Positions 63,518-64,000 of a stretch of 64,000 nucleotides of DNA are shown in pieces. Below the pieces are notes generated by a model. The model ran no database searches. It was not told where the DNA came from and saw only the letters and a list, made by a program, of their open reading frames with translations. Every line of letters begins with the position of its first letter. Positions within the stretch are counted from its first letter, which is position 1. The DNA is taken from assembly GCF_900115055.1 (NCBI RefSeq), contig NZ_FOVD01000011.1, positions 1 to 64,000 of the forward strand. The letters run 5' to 3'. This DNA is from Chryseobacterium oleae. GTDB lineage: Bacteria > Bacteroidota > Bacteroidia > Flavobacteriales > Weeksellaceae. The translations under genes were made by a program, and so were the position numbers.

Positions 63518-63926
63518 AAAAATAATAGATAAGTATTTTCATGTAATTTGCATAGGAGTTGGTATTATAGTCATTTCTTGTATTCTTATTAATAGTTATT
63601 TTAGTAGTAAAAAAATTTTGGAAAATCCTAAATATACAATTGCATTAATAATAAGTGATTGGCATCATAAAGATACTAATGGAATAGGTGTTGATTATGA
63701 GTATTTTGTAAACAAAAGAAGATATTCAAGTACTATAAACTTAGATTTGAAAAAAAATGAAAAATATTTATTAATCTTTGATTCTTTACACCCAAAAAGT
63801 AATGCTTTATTAGATGCATATAAAATTGATCAATTGTTTAATTTACCAGTTAAAGGGTGGAGTTTTAATGAATTACCAATAAAAGTTGATACAACTAAGA
63901 TAGAAAATGTAGTTTTAGGGAATTAA
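63514..63926 (+). pseudogene. Membrane immunity protein, copy 3, frameshifted at codon 3
   Basis: ATG 63514 overlaps the toxin stop. The run of six A after it puts a TAA at codon 4, and one more A would give MKKIIDKYFHVICIGVGIIV, matching the start of the gene at 56681. The remaining frame is open and conserved (SDWHHKDTNGIGVDYEYFV). Translation from the TTG at 63618 would lack the membrane helix. After 63926 no further gene can be supported before the window ends. Confidence 0.7.
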
Positions 63927-64000
63927 TCGTTTATGAGGAATATGGGAACTATAAAATTAAAATTTATTAATTTTTAAATAAACTTTTATATGAGAAGAAA

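Overview
The window reads as chromosome of a Chryseobacterium-like member of the Flavobacteriia (Bacteroidota). The base composition is A+T-rich. Promoters follow the Bacteroidota pattern (-7 box TAnnTTTG, often with TTG/TTTG about 20 bases upstream). Lineage hallmarks are SusC/SusD nutrient-uptake pairs, a lipoprotein TamL next to TamB, a fused ccoNO cytochrome oxidase gene, a type IX secretion (T9SS) C-terminal sorting domain, and secreted Rhs proteins with Sec signal peptides. Genus is inferred from protein style, not from a marker-gene search.

Layout. 1-940: remnant of an IS-type transposase, then rnhB. 1.2-16.4 kb: three consecutive SusC-SusD pairs (the middle SusC is broken by two frameshifts that cancel each other) and a small lipoprotein. 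16.4-32.4 kb: housekeeping block with argS, a tamB-tamL-yihY operon, ccoNO-ccoP, an XRE regulator and an AroP-type amino acid permease. 32.5-35.1 kb: an AraC/GyrI-like regulator, a small outer-membrane-type protein and an exported agmatine-deiminase-family enzyme. 35.4-40.6 kb: a very A+T-rich island holding a two-gene operon, a calcineurin-like metallophosphoesterase followed by a large NACHT (STAND) NTPase. This is a candidate anti-phage or conflict system.

41.4-64 kb is a polymorphic-toxin locus. A four-gene operon encodes a T9SS-sorted protein, a 976-residue Rhs-associated protein, a 1353-residue Rhs protein with a Hint autoprotease and a C-terminal toxin, and its immunity protein. Downstream lies about 13 kb of orphan cassettes. 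These comprise three displaced Rhs tips, seven further degraded toxin-tail fragments in five types, and about 20 immunity-type genes or remnants, many followed by their own terminator. Several cassettes are duplicated, chimeric, frameshifted or stopped. The array looks like an archive of past toxin/immunity pairs: toxins decay while many immunity genes stay open. A macro-domain gene sits antisense inside it in two copies.

The most interesting parts are the phosphoesterase-NACHT operon and the mosaic immunity archive. Family names given for small immunity proteins rest on pattern recognition alone and are flagged where weak. Many single-base indels in the array lie in A or T runs, so some apparent pseudogenes could be assembly errors.
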